Assembly (NCBI GenBank): GCA_002494645.1
Contig: DACE01000047.1
Coordinates: 1 to 10,852 of the forward strand
Direction: 5' to 3'
From: Euryarchaeota archaeon UBA256
GTDB lineage: Archaea > Thermoplasmatota > Poseidoniia > Poseidoniales > Poseidoniaceae
Length of the DNA stretch: 10,852 nt
Notes under the pieces: generated by a model
Databases searched by the model: none
The model's input: the letters and a program-made list of their open reading frames with translations, nothing else
Told to the model about the DNA's origin: nothing
Shown: positions 1-6,926 of the stretch, in pieces
Layout of the letters: every line of letters starts with the position of its first letter
Numbering within the stretch: the stretch's first letter is position 1
Position numbers and translations under genes: made by a program

Positions 1-579
1 CGAGAACGAATCCTTGACAGTTTCAGAGAAGGCAAGGTGAAGACCATCATCGCCACTGATGTTGCTGCTCGTGGTATTGACGTTGATGCCATCAGCCTCG
101 TGATTAACTACGACATCCCCAACGATCTTGATTCATTCATTCACAGAATCGGCCGTACTGGACGTATCGGACGCAGTGGTGAGGCATGGAGTTTGGTTTC
201 AAGGGATGATGCCCCTCAACTCTCGAAAATAATGGCCACCTATGGATTGGACATTCAACCCTCTGAAGCACCTGAATTGCCCGAAGGTGTTGACAGAGAC
301 CCTGTTCGCCGCCAAGATGATTTCACCGAATCGGCAGATGTCTTTGGCTTTGTCACCGTTCAACTCAGCCTGAGTGAGAACGAGGCGGGCTCTGCACTTC
401 AAGTCTCAAAGTGGCTCATGGAACAGTTGAAATGCAACGAATTGGCTGTCGGAGAAATCAAATTTGATGGTGAGTCAACCCTTGTGAGCCTTCACAAAAG
501 CAAAATCGGCTTGGCCATGAAGGCCGTAGAAAAGCGCGACTACAACGGTCATCAATTGACCTGCGCCATCGTTGAGTGA
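1..579 (+). CDS. DEAD-box RNA helicase, C-terminal part (5' end outside window)
   Basis: The reading frame is open from base 1, so this is the 3' end of a longer gene; the in-frame GTG at 37 is internal. The visible 192 residues hold the end of the RecA-like helicase C domain: motif V (ATDVAARGIDV, about residues 18-28) and motif VI (HRIGRTGRIGRSG, residues 48-60), which bind ATP and RNA in superfamily 2 helicases. After a charged linker, residues about 115-190 resemble the DbpA-type RNA-binding domain (VGEIKFDGESTLVSLHKS, then a YNGHQL segment), a small RRM-like fold that in bacterial DbpA/CsdA targets structured rRNA. The likely role is ATP-dependent RNA remodelling in ribosome assembly or RNA decay. 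The Q motif, Walker A and DEAD box lie upstream, so the subfamily cannot be fixed. The stop codon directly abuts that of the convergent next gene. Confidence 0.93.
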   Translation, partial: RERILDSFREGKVKTIIATDVAARGIDVDAISLVINYDIPNDLDSFIHRIGRTGRIGRSGEAWSLVSRDDAPQLSKIMATYGLDIQPSEAPELPEGVDRDPVRRQDDFTESADVFGFVTVQLSLSENEAGSALQVSKWLMEQLKCNELAVGEIKFDGESTLVSLHKSKIGLAMKAVEKRDYNGHQLTCAIVE

Positions 580-1638
580 TCACTCTTCTTCTTTGGCCCT
601 GCTTTTCTTCCACGAACCTTTCTGTTTGGTGTGGTGGCTTTTCTCAACGGGAACAGGCACCTCGACTTCGTCGGGTACTTCAGCCTCTGAGGGCCACGTA
701 CCGTCTTCATTCGGCCTTGCTATCACAACGGTTGTTCCAACCATCAATGCAAGACCGAGTGCGGACAACGACCATGCATAGCCGATTGCATCGTCCCATC
801 GGTTCTGAGCATCGCTGCAATCAGAAGAAAGCAGGCTTGCGAATTCACACATGGCCATCGTGTCGCGAGCAGCAAGCGCCTCTTCATTGGAGTAGATATT
901 GCTCATTGCTAACAAAAACATCAACCCCGCAAGGCCGAGGACGACCCAATGTTGTCGAGCCCAACTGCGACGGCGCTCAAAGCGCCAAGGTGAAGGGTCG
1001 TTTTTGGTTGCTTCAAGTGTGCGAGCTGGACCGCCAAACCGTATGAACCATATCAGCCACATGGAAACGAGAACCAGTAAAAAGCCCCATTCATACACTC
1101 GCTCGTGATAGTCCCACATGGAGTTAAGGCATGCTTGCTGACCTGCCATGTCCACACAGGCATTAACTGCAATGGGATAGAAGACTACCAATCGGAGGAT
1201 GTTCAATATATAGACAAGGCCACACATCACCACAACCGTCCGTAATTTTTGGCGTTGCGGTACACCGTCAGTCATCATCACGAGCGTTGAAAGGAAGATC
1301 ATTTCATGAACGCCTGCACATTCATCCGAGACATAAAGCCCCACGGTATTGAAAGGGCCCGGAAAAGAAGCATGTTGAAGGTCGATTCGAGTGAGCCAAC
1401 CGTTGTGGTGGCTGATGACAGCAGAGCCCTCACCGTAAATGAGATTCGTTAATTCATTCCAAATCCACGCTTCAGTCACTTGAATGGGCGCCAGGGTATC
1501 CGAAGGTAGTGTCAAAAACCAATAGAAGGCCTCGACCAGTAAAAGGGCAGCAGGAATTCTTCCGTAACGCAGGCCTAATTCACCTACTTCTTTCCACGAC
1601 ATATCGCCCTCGGGGCGAGCATCAACTGTCGTGGCCAT
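580..1638 (-). CDS. Exosortase/archaeosortase family transpeptidase-like membrane protein
   Basis: A 352-residue polytopic membrane protein with hydrophobic segments near residues 28-45, 108-122, 133-158, 183-200, 231-248 and 287-307. The family's three catalytic positions are visible: Cys107 in DECAGVHEM (the C-[SA]-G-[ILV] signature), Arg149 in NILRLVVF, and His178 in WDYHERVYEWG. Known members are thought to cleave a C-terminal tripartite signal (short motif, transmembrane helix, basic tail) on surface proteins and attach the new end to lipid or another anchor. The position equivalent to the common Ser after Cys is Ala. Beyond the core there is an extra pair of helices (231-307) and a Glu/Val/Pro-rich then Lys/His-rich cytosolic tail (about 318-352), probably lineage-specific. 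The ATG at 1638 is the first Met of the frame; Met13 is an alternative. Which surface proteins it processes cannot be told from this window. Subfamily is not assigned. Confidence 0.78.
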   Translation of the reverse strand: MATTVDARPEGDMSWKEVGELGLRYGRIPAALLLVEAFYWFLTLPSDTLAPIQVTEAWIWNELTNLIYGEGSAVISHHNGWLTRIDLQHASFPGPFNTVGLYVSDECAGVHEMIFLSTLVMMTDGVPQRQKLRTVVVMCGLVYILNILRLVVFYPIAVNACVDMAGQQACLNSMWDYHERVYEWGFLLVLVSMWLIWFIRFGGPARTLEATKNDPSPWRFERRRSWARQHWVVLGLAGLMFLLAMSNIYSNEEALAARDTMAMCEFASLLSSDCSDAQNRWDDAIGYAWSLSALGLALMVGTTVVIARPNEDGTWPSEAEVPDEVEVPVPVEKSHHTKQKGSWKKSRAKEEE

Positions 1639-1652
1639 GTGTCTTGATGGGA

Positions 1653-1670
1653 GGGCTTGTAGAAAAGGTG
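1653..1670 (-). promoter_or_regulatory. Possible archaeal TATA region for the archaeosortase gene
   Basis: Read on the minus strand, this stretch contains a pyrimidine/AT-rich core (TTTTCTACA) centred about 24 bases upstream of the ATG at 1638. No Shine-Dalgarno sequence lies between, so a leaderless transcript starting at or near the ATG would fit. The match to a TATA box is weak. Confidence 0.25.
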
Positions 1671-1720
1671 TTGCGGTCGTGCCGAAGGACTTGATGCCTT
1701 CTCCCTCTTAGGGCATGTGT

Positions 1721-1731
1721 TCAAAACATAA
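1721..1731 (+). promoter_or_regulatory. Possible TATA box for the tusA-like/ribA unit
   Basis: The AT-rich element TCAAAACATAA is centred about 23 bases before the ATG at 1749, close to the spacing expected for a leaderless archaeal transcript. No Shine-Dalgarno match precedes the ATG. It would drive both genes of the unit. Assigned by position and composition only. Confidence 0.3.
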
Positions 1732-1748
1732 CTTGACTTCGCTACTTC

Positions 1749-2000
1749 ATGGGCGAAGGTGGACGCAATCCATTACCCACGCATCGCCTTGATGTCTTGG
1801 GTTTTTACTGTCCCGTTCCTGTTGCAAAGACCCGCACGACCTTGGAGAAACTTGAGCGTGGTGCTATTCTTGAAGTGTTGGCGGACGATCCTGAAACACT
1901 CCACGACATGCCCCTCCTTCTTGGCCGAACGAGCCATCGCTTGATTGATATCATTCAAGAATCAGGAGAAATTCGGTACCTCATCGAGGTGAGTGCATGA
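1749..2000 (+). CDS. TusA/SirA family sulfur-carrier-like protein
   Basis: An 83-residue protein matching the whole length of the TusA/SirA/YedF fold. The diagnostic N-terminal motif is present: LDVLGFYCPVPVAKTR, with Cys21 in CPxP, the residue that carries persulfide sulfur in TusA. The rest (GAILEVLADDPETLHDMP, then a short helix and a final strand) fits the two-layer alpha/beta domain. Bacterial TusA passes sulfur to tRNA thiolation or molybdenum cofactor pathways; other family members have unknown partners, so the specific role here is open. The gene overlaps the next one, ribA, by four bases (ATGA), which implies co-translation. No cysteine desulfurase or tRNA-thiolation gene is in the window to identify a donor or acceptor. 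The ATG at 1749 is the only reasonable start and leaves the usual short N-terminal lead. Confidence 0.88.
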   Translation: MGEGGRNPLPTHRLDVLGFYCPVPVAKTRTTLEKLERGAILEVLADDPETLHDMPLLLGRTSHRLIDIIQESGEIRYLIEVSA

Positions 2001-2605
2001 AGGTCAAACCAAGCGATGTGCCAAGCGTGGCTTTTTTGCCCACGAATTACGCTGACTTTGAAATTGAAGTATTTCACGACGAAGAAACTGGGTTCGACCA
2101 CGTAGCCCTCTCCTTAGGTTCAATGGATGGCCCCGACCCTGTCTTGCTCCGCGTCCATTCCGAATGCTTGACGGGTGATGTATTTGCAAGTCGCCGTTGC
2201 GATTGCGGCCCTCAACTCCACGCTGCTCTCAATGCTATTGTTGAGAAGGGTTGGGGTGTTCTTCTCTATCTAAGGCAAGAAGGAAGAGGCATTGGTCTGC
2301 ATGCTAAGATACAAGCCTACCACCTCCAGGATGAAGGGGCAGACACCTTGGACGCAAATCTAATGCTTGGATTACCTGCCGATGGAAGGGATTACGCCAT
2401 TGCCGCTGACATGCTCAAATCATTAGGTGTGAAGGAAGTTGACCTGCTGACCAACAATCCAGAGAAGATCAGTCAGTTGAAGCAACACGGCATCAATGTA
2501 GTCACTCGAACGCCGCTTATTGTCGGTGTCAATGAGACCAATCGTGAGTACCTAGCAACGAAAGCAGAACGTATGGGTCATCACATCAAGGATGAGGACC
2601 TGTAA
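1997..2605 (+). CDS. ribA: GTP cyclohydrolase II (riboflavin biosynthesis)
   Basis: Converts GTP to 2,5-diamino-6-ribosylamino-4(3H)-pyrimidinone 5'-phosphate with release of formate and pyrophosphate, the first step of riboflavin synthesis. The 202-residue length is close to E. coli RibA (196) and the motifs align with an offset of about three. The zinc ligands are Cys57, Cys68 and Cys70 (HSECLTGDVFASRRCDCG). The GTP/phosphate-binding loop is LRQEGRGIGL (92-101). Tyr108 and Arg131 match the catalytic Tyr and Arg, and LLTNNPEKI (150-158) is also conserved. It is a stand-alone enzyme, not fused to RibB. The start ATG lies inside the stop of the upstream TusA-like gene. Many archaea instead use the unrelated GTP cyclohydrolase III, so this bacterial-type enzyme may be an old transfer into the lineage (inference). 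The stop falls two bases from the convergent tRNA-His. Confidence 0.96.
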   Translation: MKVKPSDVPSVAFLPTNYADFEIEVFHDEETGFDHVALSLGSMDGPDPVLLRVHSECLTGDVFASRRCDCGPQLHAALNAIVEKGWGVLLYLRQEGRGIGLHAKIQAYHLQDEGADTLDANLMLGLPADGRDYAIAADMLKSLGVKEVDLLTNNPEKISQLKQHGINVVTRTPLIVGVNETNREYLATKAERMGHHIKDEDL

Positions 2606-2607
2606 GA

Positions 2608-2683
2608 TGGGGCCGTGGCCGGGAATTGAACCCGGGCTGGCAGAACCACAATCTGCCGTGCTAACCCCTACACCACCACAGCC
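2608..2683 (-). tRNA. tRNA-His (anticodon GTG), with encoded G-1 and CCA
   Basis: Folded by eye on the minus strand. The acceptor stem GCTGTGG (2682-2676) pairs with CCACGGC (2618-2612), including one G-U pair. The D stem is GTG/CAC. The anticodon stem GCAGA/TCTGC encloses loop TTGTGGT with anticodon GTG at 2649-2647. The T stem CCGGG/CCCGG encloses TTCAATT. The discriminator is C73 (2611), facing an encoded G at position -1 (2683); this G-1:C73 pair is the histidyl-tRNA synthetase identity element. CCA is encoded at 2610-2608. There is no intron. It is the only RNA gene I can fold confidently in the window. Confidence 0.97.
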
Positions 2684-2710
2684 ATGAGAGGTAAGAACGC
2701 CTCATGGGCT

Positions 2711-2721
2711 TGGTATTTCAA
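2711..2721 (-). promoter_or_regulatory. Possible TATA box for tRNA-His
   Basis: On the minus strand the element TGAAATACC lies about 33 bases before the mature tRNA 5' end. That would place transcription start a few bases upstream of G-1, leaving a short leader for RNase P to remove. Supported by position and AT content only. Confidence 0.3.
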
Positions 2722-2801
2722 TCATCCGCCACGCTCCCTCTCGCGTACTACCGAAACAGGTGACCCTTGCCTTCAAGTGCCGTGGCCGATTGAGTAGAAG
2801 C

Positions 2802-5195
2802 ATGCGAACAACGCGTACCGTCCTCCTCTTGGTCACCGTGATGCTCCTCTCAATCACATCTCCCCTCGCTGCACATGCCCACGCACGCAGCGTTCACAGC
2901 ACCAGTCAGGTGGATATTTTTCCCCAAGGAGCCTTTACGAATGCTGGTTTATGGCAAGTTGGTGCTGAAACCTCATTCACTCAAGAATCTGCTACGTACA
3001 CCGAAACGATGGTTGCAGATCAACGACTCACAATGGCTCATCACCGCCCAATTCACCTCGATACGATGAGCGTGTGGGCATCAACATCGCCCACCGATTC
3101 AAATTATTCAACCGGAGCACCTGACGGAGCAAGTACGTGGTCGACGGGTCCCGAAATCCAACTCACTGGCTTTGATATCAGTGGACTGGCAACATACGAA
3201 TTATATGCGGTCCACATTAAAGCCGTCATTCAAATTCCAGATGCCCTACAGGAAGATACTGTCCGTATTTCAGTTGAACACACCGACGGCTTTGACTTGT
3301 TGAAAACATTCGCACACACCCAAGGTAATTTGGATTACATCAACAATTCTGCTTTCACCCTGAACATCACAGACCTCATGGATTGGACGTGGAATGACAT
3401 CGCCAACATGGTGTTCACACTTGATTATGTTTCAGCAGGCGGCGTTGATGATTCTCGCCTTGTTGTTGATGCAATGGGTCTTGATATCACCGTTCGAACA
3501 CCTTGGTATGGTGGTGAAGTCGGTGTTGCAACTTCAGTTTTTAGCGGCCACGAAATGCCAGTCATGGGACTGAACCTGAGCGCAGGAAGTTACGACAACA
3601 TGGCCTTGGATGCATGCGGGCTCACGCCTGCAGTAGCCGGAACATCTGGTCAGTGGGAAAGCGAAGTCTTCTCCACACCACCAGAACAAGCCATGGGACG
3701 TGTTCATATCTCTGTCGCAGAGGGCGAACTACAAAATACCAGCCTTGAATTTTCGACCTCGTCTGACGGAGTGAATTTCGCTCCCTACCAAACCATGCAG
3801 GTCAATACACTCTTGCCCCAAGCAGAAGCCTACATGCTTCGTCTCACTGCGACCGACACCTGCATTGACGAGCTCTGGGTTGATATCAACGACCCTTCTC
3901 TTTCCATGAATGGACGAGTCTTCGGAACCAATGATGGTATTGACCCTGCATACTCTCGCTGGCTCATCTTCGTCAATGATGAACTGGTCTCCAACGAGCC
4001 CATGACCTTGGGGACATTCTCGCATCAATGGCCGATAGGGGCATTCATGACACCCGGTGATTCTGATGTCAATGTCGAACTTCGCGCTTGGTTCACGTGG
4101 GACTCCGAAGGAAATAAAAGCAACAGCGCCCTTGAAATCAGCAGCATAAGCATCAATGGGGGCTACGCCATTCAATGGGATGAGAATCCAGTCTGCGAAG
4201 AGATCGGCAGCCAAACGCTGACCGAAGACGGCGGTGGCCTCATTCTGCCACTCCTCATTCGCTGCAGTGATGACCGCACGACCAACGAGGACTTAACCGT
4301 CCAATTCACCAATACCAATTCCGACTTGATTGCCGTTGACCTCGCAGAAGGTGATGTTCGGCTGCGCCTCATGCCTGAAGCAAGCGGTCAAGCCATTGTC
4401 GGCGTCAGTGTCGTTGACACAGCAGGTAACGCATGGAACCATGCATTCAGTGTCGTCGTTTCAGCAGTTGATGATGCACCAGTTGTCGATGAGTTTCAAT
4501 CGCTTATTCCAGTCGAACGCGACGTTCCAACCATCATCAATGTCACCGTAAGCGATTCAGATTCAACTGACCTTACTGCTTCCACCAACAGGACTTGGGC
4601 AACCGTTGACTTGACAATGGGGACACTCACCGTGACTCCTCCGACCGCTGGATTCCAAACAGTACTCCTTTCCGTATGCGACCAATCAAGTTGTTCAGAA
4701 CGTGAAATTGACTTGGAAGTGATGGCACTTGCGGATATTTTCGTGGAATCTATGGACTTTGGTGACGATGAAGAATTGGTTCAAGGTGAGGTCATCTCCA
4801 TGCGGGTACTCGTGCGAAATCAGGGGCACGCAGACGCAACACTGATTTCAGTGCGTTGCGAGACTGAGGACCAACTCATCGGACTGGAAACAATACCAAT
4901 TCTACGTCCTGGTGAATTAGGCTCGGTGACCTGTGATTGGCAAATCCCAGAAGACGCAAAGGTCCTTCGCTTCAGTGCAGTGTTGGACAGGGGACTGGAA
5001 ATACCTGAAGGGAACGAGGAGAATAACGTCCTCGAACGTCTCATGGCCGTCACAGAATCAGATTCGGGAGATGATGTAAGCAGTGACAGTGCCATCAGCA
5101 ATCAAGTCATCTGGGTCGGTATGATTGGCATAGCCGTAGGAATTTTGGCATTAATTGGCTATTTGATGCCGTCGAAGATTAAGAAAATCGAGTGA
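2802..5195 (+). CDS. Secreted, C-terminally anchored surface protein with CARDB domain
   Basis: Starting at the ATG at 2802 gives 797 residues with a clean Sec signal peptide: Arg near the N-terminus, a hydrophobic core to about residue 19, and an AHA cleavage site near 26-28. A GTG at 2760 in the same frame would add 14 residues and spoil that layout. The ectodomain is beta-rich, acidic and rich in Ser/Thr/Asn, with several N-x-S/T sites. Residues about 464-556 look cadherin-like (TLTEDGGG opening, VVDTAGNAW near the end), 557-644 a further Ig-like module, and 645-751 a CARDB domain (MRVLVRNQGHADAT, then EIPEGNEENNVL). A Ser/Asp linker leads to one transmembrane helix (about 769-790) and a basic tail SKIKKIE. 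The N-terminal 430 residues match nothing I recognise. It is probably an envelope or adhesion protein. The signal-helix-basic tail layout resembles sorting substrates, but no PGF-type motif is seen. Confidence 0.85.
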   Translation: MRTTRTVLLLVTVMLLSITSPLAAHAHARSVHSTSQVDIFPQGAFTNAGLWQVGAETSFTQESATYTETMVADQRLTMAHHRPIHLDTMSVWASTSPTDSNYSTGAPDGASTWSTGPEIQLTGFDISGLATYELYAVHIKAVIQIPDALQEDTVRISVEHTDGFDLLKTFAHTQGNLDYINNSAFTLNITDLMDWTWNDIANMVFTLDYVSAGGVDDSRLVVDAMGLDITVRTPWYGGEVGVATSVFSGHEMPVMGLNLSAGSYDNMALDACGLTPAVAGTSGQWESEVFSTPPEQAMGRVHISVAEGELQNTSLEFSTSSDGVNFAPYQTMQVNTLLPQAEAYMLRLTATDTCIDELWVDINDPSLSMNGRVFGTNDGIDPAYSRWLIFVNDELVSNEPMTLGTFSHQWPIGAFMTPGDSDVNVELRAWFTWDSEGNKSNSALEISSISINGGYAIQWDENPVCEEIGSQTLTEDGGGLILPLLIRCSDDRTTNEDLTVQFTNTNSDLIAVDLAEGDVRLRLMPEASGQAIVGVSVVDTAGNAWNHAFSVVVSAVDDAPVVDEFQSLIPVERDVPTIINVTVSDSDSTDLTASTNRTWATVDLTMGTLTVTPPTAGFQTVLLSVCDQSSCSEREIDLEVMALADIFVESMDFGDDEELVQGEVISMRVLVRNQGHADATLISVRCETEDQLIGLETIPILRPGELGSVTCDWQIPEDAKVLRFSAVLDRGLEIPEGNEENNVLERLMAVTESDSGDDVSSDSAISNQVIWVGMIGIAVGILALIGYLMPSKIKKIE

Positions 5196-5431
5196 AACTT
5201 TCGCACTTCATTCCTGCCTTGATTCACCGTGCGGATGTCGTATAACGCCAAAAGCACCCTCAAACTTCATAAGCAGACCGTCTCACAAAAACTTGCTTTG
5301 AGGTCGTGGGGACCGTTCAACCTGGTTGACAAAGCGGGAGTGGGGAACCATGTCACAACTAAAGATCCGTATTGAAACGGAAGAATACATTTACGAAGAA
5401 TACATCGAAGCTTGAAGCAATACCAATGGGC
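5196..5431. other. Intergenic region between convergent genes, with small-RNA or small-ORF potential
   Basis: This 236-base gap lies between the ends of the surface-protein gene and cbf5. It holds a TATA-like TATAA at 5241-5245, a 4-bp hairpin (GGTC/GACC, 5302-5314), a near-perfect palindrome (TCAACC-T-GGTTGA, 5317-5329), an 11-base direct repeat (GAAGAATACAT at 5380 and 5395), and a 21-codon ORF described separately. No strong poly-T terminator is obvious. I do not recognise a tRNA, 5S rRNA, SRP RNA, or C/D box sRNA. Confidence 0.5.
5350..5415 (+). CDS. Possible 21-residue small protein
   Basis: An ATG-to-TGA frame of 21 codons in the gap after the surface-protein gene. The product is acidic (MSQLKIRIETEEYI, then YEEYIEA) and contains a near-tandem five-residue repeat, EEYIY/EEYIE, created by the 15-base-period direct repeat in the DNA. 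A purine-rich GGGAGTGGGG lies a few bases before the ATG and could act as a ribosome-binding site; a TATAA box about 105 bases upstream could drive it with a leader of some 80 bases. Against it: the size is near chance expectation, and a long leader would be unusual beside genes that look leaderless. It may instead be part of an RNA or a gene remnant. Confidence 0.2.
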   Translation: MSQLKIRIETEEYIYEEYIEA

Positions 5432-6388
5432 TTACCAACGACGAGGGTAAACCTCGTTGTCCATGAGCACCATGCTTGGTCGAGCGACCTCGCCGCGTTC
5501 CATGGACTGGACGTCATTCGAATCGACCTTGAGTTTGACAAAGCCAACAGCCTCTCCTTTGAGCGAGGTGACGAACATTTCACTTCCCTTCGAGATGTCT
5601 TTTGGTAGCGAAACGATACCCGGACGAAGCAGGGGGGCTCCGAAGGTGAGCGCAGCGACTGCGCTGTCTTTGATTTGACAGCGAGGAATCTCCACGAGTA
5701 ACTTCTCAATCGGATGAACGATGCGCATCATGGCAGATTCGTCACCGCATTCTTTCCACAGCCAGACAGCATCGGCGAGGTCGTCCATGGTCACGCACTG
5801 ATCGAGGTCAAACATTCCAGAGGACTCACGACGTAATTCCTTCAAACTAACGTTCATGTTGAGCAGAAGTCCCATGTCCCTCGCCATGGTGCGTATGTAA
5901 GTTCCAGCCTCACATGTGATTCGTGTGATGACATCTTTCTCATCAAAATCAAGAAGGTCGAATTTGAACACTTCTCGTGTACGAACTTGGACCTTAACGG
6001 CAGAGACTTCAGGTGGGACGTTGTAGATTCGCCCTGTCAACGAAGCCATAACCTTGGCCAGTTCGTCCAGATTTGGAGTGTTTTGGAATCGAAATACGGC
6101 GACATAGGTTTTCTTGTGCTTGAGGATTTTATTGGTAATCTTCATGCAACGCCCTGCCATTAAGGGAAGAACACCGGTAGCGAAAGGATCCAGCGTACCT
6201 CCATGACCGAGTCGCTCAAGACCCAAAAGGTCACGAGCCCATGCTGCAAGTTGATGGGAGGTCGGTCCTGCGGGTTTATCGACAAGAATGAAACCCGATT
6301 CAAGCAATTCTTGCAAGGAACGGTCGTCCGGTTGGCCTCCAAAAGCCGGATTGGTTTCGGCCTCGGGCAGCAGTAAGTGGTCACTCAT
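5432..6388 (-). CDS. cbf5: tRNA/rRNA pseudouridine synthase Cbf5 (archaeal TruB family)
   Basis: A 318-residue enzyme that isomerises uridine to pseudouridine, either as the catalytic subunit of H/ACA guide RNPs or at tRNA U55. The TruB catalytic domain runs from about residue 31 to 205: GFILVDKPAGPTSH (32-45), the catalytic loop GHGGTLDPFATG with Asp67, KKTY with Tyr95, AGTYIRTMARDMG (161-173), and ELRRESSGMF (184-193). The C-terminal PUA domain (about 235-310, starting IPRCQIKDSAV) and the wording of the motifs follow archaeal/eukaryotic Cbf5 more closely than bacterial TruB. About 30 poorly conserved residues precede the core. Its ATG overlaps the cmk stop by four bases (ATGA), so the two are co-transcribed, as in many archaea. 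No Nop10, Gar1 or L7Ae gene is in the window. Confidence 0.94.
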   Translation of the reverse strand: MSDHLLLPEAETNPAFGGQPDDRSLQELLESGFILVDKPAGPTSHQLAAWARDLLGLERLGHGGTLDPFATGVLPLMAGRCMKITNKILKHKKTYVAVFRFQNTPNLDELAKVMASLTGRIYNVPPEVSAVKVQVRTREVFKFDLLDFDEKDVITRITCEAGTYIRTMARDMGLLLNMNVSLKELRRESSGMFDLDQCVTMDDLADAVWLWKECGDESAMMRIVHPIEKLLVEIPRCQIKDSAVAALTFGAPLLRPGIVSLPKDISKGSEMFVTSLKGEAVGFVKLKVDSNDVQSMERGEVARPSMVLMDNEVYPRRW

Positions 6389-6924
6389 TTCTTCGCCTCC
6401 AAGTACAGGACGACTCGCTCCACTATTTCATGTGCATTGAGGTTTGTAGCTTCTATCACGTGGGTATAAGGTTCAGGGTCTTCGGGCAAAAGGCCGTAGA
6501 GTTGCATGAATCGAGCACCGTCAACCGCCGCTCGTGCTGCATTAGCCTCCAAGGCCTCCTCAACGGTCATGCCCTCTCGGCTTGCCACTCTTCTTGCACG
6601 CTCTTCATCGGTGACATCCAACCAAATTCGAAGGCATGGCAAGTCCAATTTGTACGCCCACCAACCAGCAAGACGGGATTCGACGATATCGTCTGCATCA
6701 TCTCCTTCCATACGCTCGCGAAGTAAGGCGTCAAGGGAGCGGTCAACTTCGGGCTCATCATTGCACAAAGTTCCAAAATCCCCCAGTGACATGCCACGCC
6801 GTTTGGCTTCCTCGCGGAAGACATCACCTCCGTTCAAAGAGGTCCAATCAAAGCGCTGAACGAGGGCTTGAACCAAGGTACTCGTACCGCTTCCGGGATG
6901 ACCTGAAACGGTAATGCGAACCAT
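6385..6924 (-). CDS. cmk: Cytidylate kinase, archaeal type
   Basis: Phosphorylates CMP/dCMP with ATP in pyrimidine nucleotide recycling, in the cytosol. The P-loop is GHPGSGTST (residues 8-16 from the chosen start), with His where many homologues have Pro. LNGGDVFREEAKRRGMSL (about 30-47) corresponds to the CMP-binding segment, and the Arg-rich DEERARRVASREG helix to the lid region. The length (179 residues) is typical for the compact archaeal Cmk. I chose the ATG at 6924 because it gives the usual start (MVRITVSG) two bases after the DUF106 stop; the ATG at 6936 adds MGVN and would overlap that gene by ten bases. The gene sits between DUF106 and cbf5, matching the common archaeal order, and overlaps cbf5 by ATGA. 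The call is firm, the exact start less so. Confidence 0.93.
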   Translation of the reverse strand: MVRITVSGHPGSGTSTLVQALVQRFDWTSLNGGDVFREEAKRRGMSLGDFGTLCNDEPEVDRSLDALLRERMEGDDADDIVESRLAGWWAYKLDLPCLRIWLDVTDEERARRVASREGMTVEEALEANAARAAVDGARFMQLYGLLPEDPEPYTHVIEATNLNAHEIVERVVLYLEAKK

Positions 6925-6926
6925 GT

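Noticed and set aside
576..1046. 156-residue plus-strand frame opposite the archaeosortase gene
   Set aside because: Low-quality Arg/Ser/His-rich composition; the opposite strand has intact catalytic motifs and membrane helices.
2760..2801. GTG start 14 codons upstream for the surface protein
   Set aside because: It would put charged residues ahead of the signal peptide; the ATG at 2802 gives a standard signal sequence.
3729..4214. 161-residue minus-strand frame inside the surface-protein gene
   Set aside because: Antisense of a long gene with signal peptide and domains; no motif of its own.
5268..5349. tRNA or box C/D small RNA downstream of the TATAA box
   Set aside because: No cloverleaf can be folded and no C box (RTGATGA) with a D box (CTGA) is found at suitable spacing.
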